Assembly: GCA_012800565.1 (NCBI GenBank)
Contig: JAAZIZ010000095.1
Location: forward strand, 1 to 6,696
Origin: Lentisphaerota bacterium
GTDB lineage: Bacteria > Verrucomicrobiota > Lentisphaeria > Oligosphaerales > Oligosphaeraceae
Length of the DNA: 6,696 bases
Direction: 5' to 3'
Within the stretch, counting starts at the first letter, position 1. Every line of letters begins with the position of its first letter. The notes under the pieces were generated by a model that worked only from the letters and a program-made list of their open reading frames with translations, was not told where the DNA came from and made no database searches. Below are positions 1 through 6,136 of this stretch, one piece after another. A program made the position numbers and the translations under genes.

Positions 1-64
1 CCTGTCCGACCTGTCCGACCTGTCCGACCCGTCTGACCCGACCGACCTGTCCGACCTGTCCGAC
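1..64. repeat. 9-bp tandem repeat array (CTGTCCGAC), runs off left edge
   Basis: Seven consecutive 9-bp units occupy bases 2-64, preceded by one base of a further unit at the window edge. Units 1-3, 6 and 7 are exactly CTGTCCGAC. Units 4 (CCGTCTGAC) and 5 (CCGACCGAC) each differ at two positions. Every perfect unit contains GTCCGAC, an odd-length palindrome (GTC-C-GAC), so a single strand can pair with itself unit-on-unit with only a central C:C mismatch. The period is three codons, and one plus-strand frame would read Leu-Ser-Asp repeats. However, that frame simply runs on into the antisense of the esterase gene and stops at 197-199, so I treat the array as an intergenic minisatellite downstream of the leftward gene. 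Function unknown. The remaining bases 65-117 show no gene and no convincing terminator for the leftward gene. Confidence 0.9.
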
Positions 65-117
65 CCGGCGGCCTCAAGATTACCTGTTTTTGCTGGATTT
101 ATGGGCCAGACGGTTTG

Positions 118-1374
118 TCATCCCAATTTACGGTCACAGTATTCCAAAAGTGCCTGCCAGTTCTCCGGGGTCACCGCGTGTTCGCCACGCCGCAGATAGT
201 AGCCGATATCACCGCAGGACAGCTGGCCGGGCGCGGGCTGCTCTGCTGCCTCCAGGCCTGCCGAGCCAAACAGAGCGTATGCCTCAGATGCAGCCTGCGC
301 GGCGAGGAATTCGCCTTTCGGGTCGGCATACACGTCCTCACTGGCGCTGGCGATATAGAGCAACCGCGGCGCCACCAGGGCCAGCAGCTGATGCTGATCG
401 ACCGGAATCTCGTTTTCACGTCCACTCCAGCGACTGAAATCTCCCCGCAGCCAATGCGGATTCCAGGCCAGTATCCACTCATAATTCTCCCCGTAGATGC
501 GTTTGGCCAATTTAGCCCCGCAGGTGCCGGAACAATTCGAGACTGTCAAGGCTATGCGCTGGTCATTGGCGCCCGCCCACAACGCGGTCTTGCCCAGTCG
601 GGAATGCCCGTGCACGATGATCCGGCGGCTATCGATTTCCGGCTGAGTCTGCAGGCAGTCGATAGCCCGGCTGATGCCCCAGGCCCAGGCGCTGATGGCA
701 CCGCTGTTGCGTTCCGGCGAGGACCATTCCTGGGGCTGATAGAACAGGCGCATGATACTGTTCTCAAAACCATCCGGGCGATCAGGATAGACATCATAGT
801 AGCACATCGTGGCTGCAGCATAGCCGCGCTTGAGCACCTGCTCGAATTCCCATCTGCTGGCCTGCGTCCCGCGCTGTGCCTCGGTTGCCCTGGAGTCGGC
901 ATAGCGGATCGTCCCCAGTGAGGGATAGAAATCCGGCTTCTGGTAGATCACATCGGGGTCCGTGGAACAGGCAGCATTGCCTGCGAAATTCAAGCCCAGA
1001 AACACCGCTGCCGGCCGGGAGACCTGATTAGGCAGATACACGAGCAGATTCAAGGCCCGGTGCAGTCCATTTTGCCGGCAATGCAAGGTGAATTCCCGCC
1101 TGGTAGCCAAGCCGGCAAAAGCGTCCCGCTGTTCCGCGGTCAATTCGCACCGGAATTCCTGGCAATGCGGAGGGACCACACCATACAGATATTTTTCCAG
1201 CAGACCGAGCAAAAATGGCCGTGCCCGGGTCTGGAAATCAATACCGTTCTGCACACCGGCTGGCAGTATGGCCGGAAGAGTATAGGCGGGAACCTGACTC
1301 TCTTCCAGATTCATACGGTCGGCTTTGGCTTGTATCTCCGGAGGAAAATTTTCATGGGCGAAGCGTTTTTGCAT
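118..1374 (-). CDS. CE15-like (glucuronoyl esterase-type) alpha/beta hydrolase
   Basis: This 418-residue protein resembles carbohydrate esterase family 15, whose characterised members cleave esters of 4-O-methyl-glucuronic acid that link glucuronoxylan to lignin. Seen: a family-like N-terminal stretch LLEKYLYGVVPP (about 58-69), the strand FLGLNFAGN (125-133), the nucleophile elbow GHSRLGK (256-262) with Ser258 and the oxyanion Arg259, and a C-terminal His399 in GEHAV. The canonical family acid, about 23 residues after the serine, appears to be Cys281 (SNCSGTCG). The acid may instead come from the SEDVYADPKGEF segment (Glu346, Asp347 or Asp351). The start at 1374 is preferred over the farther ATG at 1512, because a good minus-strand promoter places transcription start near 1489, downstream of 1512. 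The ribosome site is weak (CGGGA just upstream). No signal peptide is visible, so the enzyme looks cytoplasmic unless exported otherwise. It is divergent from the exported DUF4838 protein gene. Acetylxylan esterase is a common database label for relatives; the substrate is not proven. Confidence 0.88.
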   Translation of the reverse strand: MQKRFAHENFPPEIQAKADRMNLEESQVPAYTLPAILPAGVQNGIDFQTRARPFLLGLLEKYLYGVVPPHCQEFRCELTAEQRDAFAGLATRREFTLHCRQNGLHRALNLLVYLPNQVSRPAAVFLGLNFAGNAACSTDPDVIYQKPDFYPSLGTIRYADSRATEAQRGTQASRWEFEQVLKRGYAAATMCYYDVYPDRPDGFENSIMRLFYQPQEWSSPERNSGAISAWAWGISRAIDCLQTQPEIDSRRIIVHGHSRLGKTALWAGANDQRIALTVSNCSGTCGAKLAKRIYGENYEWILAWNPHWLRGDFSRWSGRENEIPVDQHQLLALVAPRLLYIASASEDVYADPKGEFLAAQAASEAYALFGSAGLEAAEQPAPGQLSCGDIGYYLRRGEHAVTPENWQALLEYCDRKLG

Positions 1375-1399
1375 GTTATTCCCGTTGTAGTGGTAAGGC

Positions 1400-1418
1400 T
1401 CAAGCAGCTTGACAAGAC
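1400..1418. promoter_or_regulatory. palindromic candidate operator in the leftward gene's leader
   Basis: Two overlapping palindromes lie here: TCAAGC-A-GCTTGA (1400-1412, six-bp arms around one base) and CTTG-A-CAAG (1408-1416). The 11-mer CTTGACAAGAC (1408-1418) recurs as an exact reverse complement at 1514-1524, overlapping the promoter. The one-base centre is too small for an RNA hairpin loop, which favours a DNA-binding site. The role as an operator is inferred. Confidence 0.4.
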
Positions 1419-1495
1419 GCACTTGAGAGTTTAATGTATTTTTCCAACCCGCACCACAAAATACAGCGCAGGCAGGACCAGGATTTATTTGGTTT

Positions 1496-1523
1496 AATAT
1501 ACTATATATCAAGGTCTTGTCAA
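1496..1523 (-). promoter_or_regulatory. sigma70-type promoter for the CE15-like gene
   Basis: On the minus strand a perfect -35 hexamer TTGACA (1518-1523) is followed after 16 bp by TATATT (1496-1501), five of six matches to the -10 consensus. It sits in the AT-rich divergent region. Transcription would start near 1489, giving a leader of about 115 nt before the ATG at 1374. The -35 overlaps a CTTGTCAAG palindrome, which would be a natural place for a repressor. No equally good plus-strand promoter was found; the best is a weak TTGATT (1557-1562) with CATATA 18 bp downstream. Confidence 0.7.
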
Positions 1524-1524
1524 G
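1514..1524. promoter_or_regulatory. candidate operator overlapping the -35 of the CE15-like gene
   Basis: GTCTTGTCAAG is the exact reverse complement of 1408-1418 and contains the palindrome CTTG-T-CAAG (1516-1524). A further CAAG half-site at 1510-1513 gives the composite CAAG-gt-CTTG-t-CAAG. It covers the minus-strand -35 hexamer, so a protein bound here would block that promoter. Part of the match is unavoidable because TTGACA supplies six of the bases; the copies elsewhere are what make it notable. Confidence 0.4.
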
Positions 1525-1603
1525 AAAAACAAAAAATCTTTTCCGAAAATAAAAACTTGATTTTTAACGACTCCTGAGTTCATATATCCCTAAGATGCCA
1601 ACA

Positions 1604-1612
1604 CTTATCAAG
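1604..1612. promoter_or_regulatory. third CTTGnCAAG-like site at the DUF4838 gene ribosome site
   Basis: CTTATCAAG matches CTTGTCAAG at eight of nine positions. It abuts the Shine-Dalgarno sequence of the rightward gene, sharing its first two bases. If the three sites bind one regulator, this copy would affect the rightward gene. A single nine-base near-match is weak evidence alone. Confidence 0.25.
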
Positions 1613-1616
1613 GAGA
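1611..1616 (+). promoter_or_regulatory. ribosome binding site that selects the second ATG
   Basis: AGGAGA directly touches the ATG at 1617 with no spacer, whereas the in-frame ATG at 1623 lies six bases beyond it, a normal distance. The sequence reads Met-Ala-Met, so the choice changes the protein by only two residues, but 1623 is the likelier start. Confidence 0.75.
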
Positions 1617-1622
1617 ATGGCG

Positions 1623-4565
1623 ATGTTGTCAAAATATCAGTTCTGCATTATGCTGCTGCTGCCGGGACTGCTCTGGGCCGCCGGGGAGCGTTTCACCCTG
1701 AATCCAGTCAGTCCGCGAAGCATCCGCGTAGGACAGGAAAGCAGACTCTCACTGTGCCATCAGGGACAGCCCACGGTGGAGGTCGTATATCCCGGCAAGG
1801 CATCGCCGGTGGCAAAATATGCGGCGGAGGAAGTCGCTCTGAGGCTGTCGCAGGCGTTCAATTGCGACATCAAGCCCGTCACCGTGGCCTCGGGCAGCGT
1901 GCCGGCAATTATTCTCGGTGACCAAGAGCTGGCTGCCAAGCACGGCCTGGACCTGAATGCCCTGGACCGGGACGGATACTATATCAAAACTTTCCCCAAT
2001 TACTGTCTGATTATCGGGCGGGATGATCCAAATGGCCGGCCGGGAAAACGAACCGGATATTATGAACGGGCGACCTTGTTCGGAACCTACGAATTCCTGG
2101 AACGATTCCTGGGGGTGCGCTATTATTTCCCGGGAGAAATCGGCACCGTGGTGCCGGAATACCAGAATTTCGCTCTGCCGGATATTGACTTGACTGACCG
2201 TCCCGATAACCAGTACCGCAGCATCTACACCGTGCAGCTCGGAAAGGGGAAATACCTCTATCCCGGCCTGGAACCGGCCGATATCAGCCGCGAATCAAAT
2301 CTGCAGTTGCGGCAAAATACCCGCCGCATCCCGAACTGCCACGGTATTAACGGACTGCAACTGCCACAGCGTTTCGCCAAAGAACACCCGGAATATTTTG
2401 CCTTGAGAGCAAATGGCACCCGCGAAGACGGTACCGGCGGAGTCCGCAGCGATTCCGTGTACGGACATGTCTGTTTTTCCGCTCCCGGACTGAAAAACGA
2501 GATTTATCTGGATGCCGAGGCATTGCTGCTGGGCAAATCCCATAAGGACCGCGGCCTCCCTCGCAGCTGGGCAAATCATCATGAAGCGCCGTTTTTCAAT
2601 TTGATGCCAAATGACGCCATGGCCCGCTGCCAATGTGACGGCTGCCGGCCTTATTTCCAGTCCAAGGACCCGCAGCAGACCAGCGATTTCATCTGGTCCT
2701 GGTACTGCGACATCGCCAAACGCCTGAAAGATAACAACATCCCCGGCTATGTAACCACCATGGCCTACGATGTCTACCGCCCTATCCCCACCCTGGACCT
2801 GCCCGACAATATCATCGTCATGCTCGCCCAATCCGGCCCCTGGCGTGAATTCGGCCCCAACAAGGACAAGGATGACGCACTGGTGGCCGCCTGGAAGAAT
2901 AAGCTCGGCGCCAAACTCTACCTGTGGACATATCCTACCAAAATCGGCTCTATGCTGCCGGGCATCCCCAATGTCGCGCCTCGGGCCACCGCCAGTTATT
3001 TCAAGCGCCAGGCGCCGCATATTTTCGGCGCTTTCTATGAAGCCGAAACGGATGTCTGGCTGTTCAGGCATCTGAATTACTATGTATTCTCAAAGCTGAT
3101 GTGGGATAACGATACTGATGTCGATGCACTGCTGCAGGAATACTGCCGCCTGATGTACGGACCGGCCGAACAGGAAATGCTGGAATTCTTTGACTCGCTG
3201 GAAAAACACTGGATCCAGGACGTCCTGACCAATTTCTACGATACCCCGGAAGGCCCCAAAACTGCACTGCCATCATTGCATGAAGTCTGGACCAAGATAT
3301 TCTCTCCGGCAGAATGCGCACGTCTGACTGCACTGCTGGACCAGGCGGAACAGAAAACCGCAGCAGTCCCGAAGGCCGCGGCCAGAGTCAAATTCATGCG
3401 CACCGAGCTCTGGCAGCACGTCGAAGATGGTTTCGCGCATTACCAGAAGACCATCTCCGACATCAGCGCCTGGAAAACCGTCATGCCGGAAACCAAAACC
3501 GAAATCATCCCGGATGGCAAGCTGGATGAGGCTGACTGGCAGGATGCACCCTGGATTGGCCTGATTCCACGCGTCGTCAATACTGTCAAGGAAGATGAGC
3601 CTGCAGAAGTGCACACCCGCATCAAGATGCTGCACGATCAGCAGTTCTTCTACTTCGCTTTCATCTGTGAGGAACCAAATACCGAAGCCATGGCGGAAGT
3701 ACAGCGGCAGTTTGATGAAATCGAACTCTGGAAAGATAACGTGGTGGAAATCTTCCTGGCGGCAAACCACCAGTCCAGAATTGTCTATCAGTTTATGATC
3801 GGCAGCAGCGGCTGCCGCACAGATTTGCGCAAGAGCCCAGGACATTTGGGGAAAGAATGGAACAGCGGATTCGAAGCCGGCATTACCAAGGAGCCCGGCA
3901 AACAGTGGATCGCGGAAATCCGCATCCCGCGCCAGTCCATGCCCGAACTCCAAGGCCAGCAAATGGTGGCGAATTTCTCGCGCAGCCGGGTCCTGACTGA
4001 CGACAGCAAATTCAATGTGCCATACTATGTCTGGACGCAATTCGTGAAACAGGATGCCGAAAGCTGCGGAGTAGTGCATTTCCAGGAGCCGCTCCCGAAG
4101 TCGGAAATCAAAAACGGCGATTTTGCCGCTCCTGTCACCGGCAAGCGTTTTCTGGGTGCCTGGGCTGCGAACACAGCCATTCAGCAAGACCGTGGCATTT
4201 ACCGCACCCGCAATGCTTCGGTGCGCCTGAGTGGTGATGCACGCAGCATCGTGCAGCGCGTACCCCAGCTGCAACCCGGAAAGCAATATAAACTGAGTTT
4301 CTATGTCCGCCTGGATGGTGTGGAAATCACGGACAAAGACAACAGCGGCTTCTTTATCCGTTTCGACATGGGCAACGGCAAACCGCAGTACCCCATCCGC
4401 CCGGCCCTGCGCGGTACCATCCCCTGGCTCAGACAGGAAGCCAACATCAGCATCCCGGACGATTTCGGCGCCAAATCCGTGCCGTACATCGAATTCAAAT
4501 GCCCGAATTCCACCGGCACAGCCTGGCTCGACCAGGTGGAACTGGTGCCAATCGAGGCCAAATAA
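1623..4565 (+). CDS. exported DUF4838 protein with CBM9-like and C-terminal beta-sandwich domains
   Basis: This 980-residue protein looks like a secreted or periplasmic glycan-active enzyme. Residues 1-21 form a type I signal peptide (MLSKYQF, then a Leu-rich core ending WAAG). Residues about 50-180 resemble the GH20b/GH67-type N-terminal domain (YAAEEVALRLSQ, then GTYEFLERFLGVRYYFPGEIG near 154-175). Residues about 235-515 are the DUF4838 core, with HPEYF (near 255), MPND (328-331), a CxCxxC cluster (Cys336, 338, 341), YEAETDVW with Glu473 and Glu475, and KLMWDND. A helical stretch follows to about 615. Residues about 626-820 are CBM9-like (DGKLDEADW from 631, then FFYFAF and DNVVEIF). Residues about 831-980 look like a CBM4/9-type jelly roll (NGDF start, AWLDQVEL end). 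From family knowledge, some DUF4838 proteins are assigned to GH163 endo-beta-N-acetylglucosaminidases; many are uncharacterised. The divergent CE15-like gene hints at a uronic-acid-containing glycan. Substrate and catalytic residues are not settled. Confidence 0.92.
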   Translation: MLSKYQFCIMLLLPGLLWAAGERFTLNPVSPRSIRVGQESRLSLCHQGQPTVEVVYPGKASPVAKYAAEEVALRLSQAFNCDIKPVTVASGSVPAIILGDQELAAKHGLDLNALDRDGYYIKTFPNYCLIIGRDDPNGRPGKRTGYYERATLFGTYEFLERFLGVRYYFPGEIGTVVPEYQNFALPDIDLTDRPDNQYRSIYTVQLGKGKYLYPGLEPADISRESNLQLRQNTRRIPNCHGINGLQLPQRFAKEHPEYFALRANGTREDGTGGVRSDSVYGHVCFSAPGLKNEIYLDAEALLLGKSHKDRGLPRSWANHHEAPFFNLMPNDAMARCQCDGCRPYFQSKDPQQTSDFIWSWYCDIAKRLKDNNIPGYVTTMAYDVYRPIPTLDLPDNIIVMLAQSGPWREFGPNKDKDDALVAAWKNKLGAKLYLWTYPTKIGSMLPGIPNVAPRATASYFKRQAPHIFGAFYEAETDVWLFRHLNYYVFSKLMWDNDTDVDALLQEYCRLMYGPAEQEMLEFFDSLEKHWIQDVLTNFYDTPEGPKTALPSLHEVWTKIFSPAECARLTALLDQAEQKTAAVPKAAARVKFMRTELWQHVEDGFAHYQKTISDISAWKTVMPETKTEIIPDGKLDEADWQDAPWIGLIPRVVNTVKEDEPAEVHTRIKMLHDQQFFYFAFICEEPNTEAMAEVQRQFDEIELWKDNVVEIFLAANHQSRIVYQFMIGSSGCRTDLRKSPGHLGKEWNSGFEAGITKEPGKQWIAEIRIPRQSMPELQGQQMVANFSRSRVLTDDSKFNVPYYVWTQFVKQDAESCGVVHFQEPLPKSEIKNGDFAAPVTGKRFLGAWAANTAIQQDRGIYRTRNASVRLSGDARSIVQRVPQLQPGKQYKLSFYVRLDGVEITDKDNSGFFIRFDMGNGKPQYPIRPALRGTIPWLRQEANISIPDDFGAKSVPYIEFKCPNSTGTAWLDQVELVPIEAK

Positions 4566-4588
4566 CCTCAAATCCGGGAACCAGGCAT

Positions 4589-4594
4589 TATATT
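4589..4594 (+). promoter_or_regulatory. possible -10 element before the pyrophosphorylase gene
   Basis: TATATT lies in a short AT-rich patch in the 97-bp gap after the DUF4838 gene, where an independent promoter for the downstream genes would be expected. The bases about 17 bp upstream (CCTCAA) do not resemble a -35 hexamer, so this is only a weak candidate. No Rho-independent terminator separates it from the upstream gene, so read-through is also possible. Confidence 0.2.
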
Positions 4595-4623
4595 ATGCTT
4601 CGGTTCGGGCTGATTCTTTCTCG

Positions 4624-4641
4624 ACCAGCGCTGGTGCGCTG
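4624..4641 (+). other. GC-rich hairpin/palindrome just upstream of a ribosome site
   Basis: Two overlapping symmetric structures occur: a perfect 12-bp palindrome ACCAGCGCTGGT (4624-4635), and a hairpin with stem CAGCGC/GCGCTG (4626-4631 with 4636-4641) and the four-base loop TGGT. The stem ends five bases before the AAGGAA ribosome site (4647-4652) of the next gene. There is no T-run after it, so it is not a standard terminator. It could be an operator or a leader structure that tunes translation; function is unknown. Confidence 0.45.
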
Positions 4642-4662
4642 TAAACAAGGAAACGCGAAGAT

Positions 4663-6078
4663 ATGCAAAAAGAAGACTTGTTGAAAATTCTCGCTCCTGT
4701 GGGGCAAAGCCATTTGCTGCGCTTCTGGGACGAACTCACCCCGGCCCAGCGGCAAAACCTCTCCAGCCAGATTACCTCCCAGGACTGGACTAAAATCATG
4801 TCCTGGGTCAGGCAGGCTCTTGGTAATGAGCAGCAGCCGATTCCTTTTTCCCAACTGCAGCCGGCGCCGTATCTGCCTCTGCAACCCAGAAATGAAACAG
4901 AAAAAAAACTGTATGCCGATGCCCGTGAGCGCGGCCGGCAGCTGCTCTCAGGCGGCATGGTCGCTGCTTTCACGGTTGCCGGCGGCCAGGGCACCCGGCT
5001 GGGATTCGACGGTCCGAAGGGGACCTTTTCTTTTACCCCCCTGCGGCAGGCCTCACTGTTCCAGTTCTTTGCTGAGGGAATTGCCCGCTATCAGGAGAAA
5101 TATCAAATAGTGTTCCCCTGGTATATAATGACCAGCCCGGCCAATGATCTGCCTACCCGGCAATTCTTCGAACAGCACGCTTTCTTTGGCCTGGAACCGA
5201 AGAATGTCTTCTTTTTGCAGCAGGGAATGCTGCCGGCTTTTGACTTCCAAGGCAAAGCACTGCTGGCCGAAAAAGACTCCCTGGCCTTGTCAGCCAATGG
5301 ACACGGCGGCAGCTTTGCCGCCCTGCATGACTCCGGTGCTTTGCAGGATATGCAACGGCGAGGGATACGCTACCTCTCATACTGGCAGGTCGATAACCCG
5401 CTGGTCACCCTCTTCGACCCGCTGTTCCTGGGATTGCACGAGATTAAGGCTTCGGAAATGAGCAGCCGGGCTCTGATCAAACGCGACAGCATGGAGAAGC
5501 TGGGCCATTTTTGCCTCCTGGACGGCAAAACCATGATAGTGGAATACAGCGACATGCCTCTGGAACTGCTGCAGCAGACTGACTCCGAACAGCAATTGCG
5601 GTTCCGCGCCGGCAGCCCGGCCATCCATATCCTGAACTGTGATTTCATCCAGCGCCTGACGGCTGACCAGCCTGACTTCCAACCCCATCGGGCCGACAAG
5701 AAGGTGCCTTGCATCGCTGCTGACGGCAGTGTAGTAACTCCCGCAAAGCCCAATGCCATCAAGCTGGAATTCTTCCTCTTTGATGCAATCACCCTGGCTA
5801 AAAATCCGCTGATCCTGGCCACCGACCGGGAAGAACAGTTCGCGCCCATTAAAAATGCCACTGGTGAAGACTCGCCGCAGACCTGTCGGGAGGCATTGCT
5901 GGCCCGCAGTCTGCGCTGGCTGCAAGAGGCCGGCGTGACGGTGCCCTGCCAGCAGGACGGCAAGGCGCCGCTCAAGCTGGAAATTTCCCCCCGCCTGGCC
6001 GTCGAGCCCAGCGATCTGGTACCGCACGTCCAGCGCCTGTCCGCCCTCCGCCCCGGCAGCGAACTGCTTCTCGAATAG
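4663..6078 (+). CDS. UDPGP-family UTP-sugar-1-phosphate uridylyltransferase (UAP1-like)
   Basis: This 471-residue cytoplasmic protein should join UTP and a sugar 1-phosphate into a UDP-sugar plus pyrophosphate. It closely follows eukaryotic UDP-N-acetylhexosamine pyrophosphorylase (UAP1/AGX) in motif order: the nucleotide loop GGQGTRLG (107-114) with PKG (118-120), FFLQQGMLPAFDFQGK, the uridine-binding-type ANGHGGSFAAL (211-221), VDNPL (243-247), VEYSDMPL, GSPAIH (317-322), KLEFFLFD (367-374), and REEQFAPIKNA (389-399, compare REDEFSPLKNA in UAP1). Human UAP1 is about 505-520 residues, so this is full length. UDP-GlcNAc or UDP-GalNAc synthesis is the best guess, but bacterial relatives are often labelled UTP-glucose-1-phosphate uridylyltransferase, and the change from UAP1's GNIANH to GSPAIH could alter sugar choice. 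The ATG at 4663 has AAGGAA ten bases upstream. The gene is followed after 58 bp by a small unknown gene and may head an operon. Confidence 0.93.
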   Translation: MQKEDLLKILAPVGQSHLLRFWDELTPAQRQNLSSQITSQDWTKIMSWVRQALGNEQQPIPFSQLQPAPYLPLQPRNETEKKLYADARERGRQLLSGGMVAAFTVAGGQGTRLGFDGPKGTFSFTPLRQASLFQFFAEGIARYQEKYQIVFPWYIMTSPANDLPTRQFFEQHAFFGLEPKNVFFLQQGMLPAFDFQGKALLAEKDSLALSANGHGGSFAALHDSGALQDMQRRGIRYLSYWQVDNPLVTLFDPLFLGLHEIKASEMSSRALIKRDSMEKLGHFCLLDGKTMIVEYSDMPLELLQQTDSEQQLRFRAGSPAIHILNCDFIQRLTADQPDFQPHRADKKVPCIAADGSVVTPAKPNAIKLEFFLFDAITLAKNPLILATDREEQFAPIKNATGEDSPQTCREALLARSLRWLQEAGVTVPCQQDGKAPLKLEISPRLAVEPSDLVPHVQRLSALRPGSELLLE

Positions 6079-6091
6079 CCAGGTCGGCTCA

Positions 6092-6112
6092 CACCCTCTG
6101 CAATCAAGGGTG
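6092..6112 (+). other. weak inverted repeat after the pyrophosphorylase gene
   Basis: CACCCT (6092-6097) and AGGGTG (6107-6112) can form a six-bp stem with a nine-base loop between the stop codon of the pyrophosphorylase gene and the next ribosome site. No T-run follows, so termination is unlikely. It may be chance. Confidence 0.2.
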
Positions 6113-6122
6113 ACATTCCGTA

Positions 6123-6128
6123 AAAGGA
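6123..6128 (+). promoter_or_regulatory. ribosome binding site fixing the start of the small gene
   Basis: AAAGGA is eight bases before the ATG at 6137. The same frame could open earlier at GTG 6110, but that codon has no usable ribosome site and would place this AAAGGA inside the coding sequence. The ATG at 6137 is therefore preferred; a second in-frame ATG is at 6143. Confidence 0.65.
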
Positions 6129-6136
6129 CCCGCACC

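Noticed and set aside
1..64. CRISPR array
   Set aside because: The units are directly adjacent 9-mers with no unique spacers and no cas genes nearby.
2..199. Leu-Ser-Asp repeat protein tail encoded by the tandem array
   Set aside because: The frame is open from the left edge to a TAG at 197-199, but most of it after base 118 is antisense to the esterase gene. Without left-flank sequence I cannot support it as coding.
115..921. 268-codon open frame on the plus strand inside the esterase gene
   Set aside because: It is antisense to a gene with clear CE15 motifs, has low-complexity Ala/Arg/Gln-rich content without recognisable domains, and is explained by strong G/C at third positions of the real gene.
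1375..1512. 46-residue N-terminal extension of the esterase to the ATG at 1512
   Set aside because: The extended start lies upstream of the likely transcription start, and the extra residues do not look like a signal peptide or family sequence.
3273..4571. 432-codon open frame on the minus strand
   Set aside because: It lies entirely opposite the CBM9-like and C-terminal part of the DUF4838 protein, whose domains are recognisable. The antisense product shows no family features and no ribosome site was evident.
6092..6112. Rho-independent terminator after the pyrophosphorylase gene
   Set aside because: The stem is only six bp with a nine-base loop and is not followed by a run of T.
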